From: Candidatus Rokuibacteriota bacterium
GTDB lineage: Bacteria; Methylomirabilota; Methylomirabilia; Rokubacteriales; CSP1-6
DNA: 6,008 nucleotides
Assembly (NCBI GenBank): GCA_003221435.1
Contig: QHRS01000272.1
Location: 1-6,008 of the forward strand
Direction: 5' to 3'
In this document: piece by piece, positions 4,788-6,008 of the stretch
How the letters are laid out: every line of letters begins with the position of its first letter
Numbering within the stretch: the stretch's first letter is position 1
Notes under the pieces: generated by a model
What the model saw: the letters and a program-made list of their open reading frames with translations, nothing else
Told to the model about the DNA's origin: nothing
The model's database searches: none
Made by a program: the position numbers and the translations under genes

Positions 4788-6008
4788 ATGGGCCGTGACG
4801 AGCTGATCTGGCGGTCGGCGACCGAGCTGGCGGCGATGATCCGCGAAAGGTCGGTCTCGCCGGTCGAGGTGACGGACACCGTGCTCGAGCGCATCGAGCG
4901 GCTCAACCCGAGCCTCAACGCCTTCTGCCTGATCGCGCACGAGAGCGCGCGCGCCGCGGCGCGAGAGGCGGAGATTGCGCTCATCAAGGACGAGCCGATC
5001 GGGCCGCTGCACGGCGTCCCCGTGTCGATCAAGGACGTCATCTTCACGCGCGGGCTCACGACGACCGGTGGCTCGCGGATGTTCGCGGAGGTGACGCCCT
5101 CGGAGGATGCGGTCCCGGTCGCGCGGCTGCGCGCGGCGGGCGCCGTGATCCTCGGGAAGACCAACACGTCCGAGTTCGGTCACAAGGCAGTCACCGACAA
5201 CCGGTTGTTCGGGGCGACCCGGAACCCGTGGAATCCCGCGTACACGCCGGGCGGATCGAGCGGCGGCGCGGCCGCCGCCGTCTCGACCGGCCAGGGGCCG
5301 ATCGGTCTCGGCACCGACGGCGGTGGCTCCGTGCGCATCCCCGCGGCCTTCTGCGGCCTCTACGGTTTCAAACCGTCGTACGGCCGGGTGCCGAATTACC
5401 CGGGGTTCCGCGGATGGGAGTGCTTCTCCCACACCGGGCCGATCACCCGCACGGTACGCGACGCCGCCGTCGTGCTCGACGTGATCGCCGGGGGCGACGA
5501 TCGCGACCTCGACTCCCTGCCGGGCGGACCGGAGGGATACCTGGACGCGTGCGACGAGAACGTGAAGGGGCTGCACGTCGCGTGGAGTCCCGACCTTGGC
5601 TACGCGCCCGTCGACCCCGAGGTCGCGCGGATCTGCGAGGACGCGGCGGCGCACTTCGAGTCGCTCGGCTGTCACGTCGAGGTCGTCAACCCCGGCTGGC
5701 CGAGCCCCGAAGCGGCCTTCAGCACGATGGTGGCCGCGCAATTCTATGCGGCGTGGGCCGACCGGCTCCCCGAAGCCGAGTCGGTGATGGACCCGACGCT
5801 GGTGAAGTTCGTCCGGCGGGGTGGCGGGATCACGGCGCGGCAGTACCTCGACGCGCGGGCCTGGATGGACGCGTTCTGGCTCGAAGTGCTCGCGTTTCTC
5901 GCGCGCTTCGATCTGCTGCTGACGCCGACCGCCGCCGTGGCGCCGTTCGCCGTCGCAGGCCCGCCGCCGCGCGAGATCGGGGGGCAGCAGGTGTCGGTGC
6001 TCGGGTGG
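4788..6008 (+). CDS. Amidase-signature family hydrolase (C-terminus cut by window edge)
   Basis: Soluble serine hydrolase of the amidase signature family, which cleaves carboxamides (or works as GatA inside a tRNA amidotransferase). The whole Ser-cisSer-Lys triad is present with family-typical spacing: Lys82 in PVSIKDV, cis-Ser157 in GGSSGG and nucleophile Ser181 in GTDGGGSVRIPA (75 and 24 residues apart, as in FAAH). Other family marks: PLHGVPVSIKD, LGKTNTSEF, TRNPWNP, GFKPSYGRVPNYPG, SHTGPITRTVRDAA and, near the window end, FDLLLTPTAAVAPF. 407 residues are visible; members usually have about 450-500, so only the end is missing. ATG 4788 is chosen because the family's first helix (SATELAAMIRERSVSPVEV) follows at once. 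It lies 3 bases after the lipoprotein stop with only a weak GAG as Shine-Dalgarno, so translation is probably coupled. With no gatB or gatC beside it, a stand-alone amidase is more likely than GatA; substrate unknown. Confidence 0.95.
   Translation, partial: MGRDELIWRSATELAAMIRERSVSPVEVTDTVLERIERLNPSLNAFCLIAHESARAAAREAEIALIKDEPIGPLHGVPVSIKDVIFTRGLTTTGGSRMFAEVTPSEDAVPVARLRAAGAVILGKTNTSEFGHKAVTDNRLFGATRNPWNPAYTPGGSSGGAAAAVSTGQGPIGLGTDGGGSVRIPAAFCGLYGFKPSYGRVPNYPGFRGWECFSHTGPITRTVRDAAVVLDVIAGGDDRDLDSLPGGPEGYLDACDENVKGLHVAWSPDLGYAPVDPEVARICEDAAAHFESLGCHVEVVNPGWPSPEAAFSTMVAAQFYAAWADRLPEAESVMDPTLVKFVRRGGGITARQYLDARAWMDAFWLEVLAFLARFDLLLTPTAAVAPFAVAGPPPREIGGQQVSVLGW

Noticed and set aside
3309..5741. 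Very long minus-strand open frame (810 codons)
   Set aside because: It is antisense to the lipoprotein and the amidase, whose catalytic motifs are unmistakable, and overlaps the unknown gene in a different frame; its composition is typical of a shadow frame.
4788..6008. Calling the amidase GatA
   Set aside because: The triad is shared by the whole family; no gatB or gatC lies nearby in the window, and the C-terminus is missing.

Overview
The window is GC-rich bacterial chromosomal DNA with seven protein-coding loci. Two of them (pilB, amidase) run off the window edges. The combination of a type IV pilus/type II secretion ATPase, a luciferase-like flavin/F420 oxidoreductase, an amidase-signature hydrolase and high GC fits an environmental lineage such as Methylomirabilota/Rokubacteria or a former deltaproteobacterial group. 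That assignment is inference from gene content, not proof. I see no tRNA, rRNA, CRISPR array, insertion sequence or integrase.

Region by region. (1) 1-879, minus: N-terminal 293 residues of a PilB/GspE-type assembly ATPase, cut off before its Walker A motif; it begins with a two-repeat MshEN (cyclic-di-GMP-binding type) module. (2) 880-1164: 285 bases with no credible gene; next to the pilB start lies a good -24/-12 (sigma-54-like) element. (3) 1165-1509, minus: a 114-residue XRE-family helix-turn-helix regulator with a clear ribosome binding site. (4) 1510-1768: non-coding. It carries a second, nearly identical -24/-12 element and, starting at the predicted transcription start, a sequence that can fold into a compact three-way junction in the regulator's leader. 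(5) 1769-1930, plus: a small single-span membrane protein. Its stop codon interlocks with that of the convergent oxidoreductase gene through one CTAG. (6) 1927-2934, minus: the luciferase-like oxidoreductase. (7) 2986-4303, minus: a protein of unknown function whose reading frame is broken at a run of five C (3419-3423); removing one base restores a 438-residue protein. (8) 4304-4355: a short divergent promoter region containing the only AT-rich patch in that area. (9) 4356-4784, plus: a predicted lipoprotein. (10) 4788-6008, plus: an amidase-signature enzyme with its whole Ser-cisSer-Lys triad, truncated by the window edge.

How they work together. The unknown protein and the oxidoreductase form a probable minus-strand operon; the lipoprotein and amidase form a plus-strand operon with a 3-base gap. 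The XRE regulator and pilB each have the same -24/-12 element on the correct strand, which suggests shared control. This pair of elements and the structured leader are the most interesting signals in the window. The rest is ordinary accessory/housekeeping content, and I do not see a clearly new multi-gene system.
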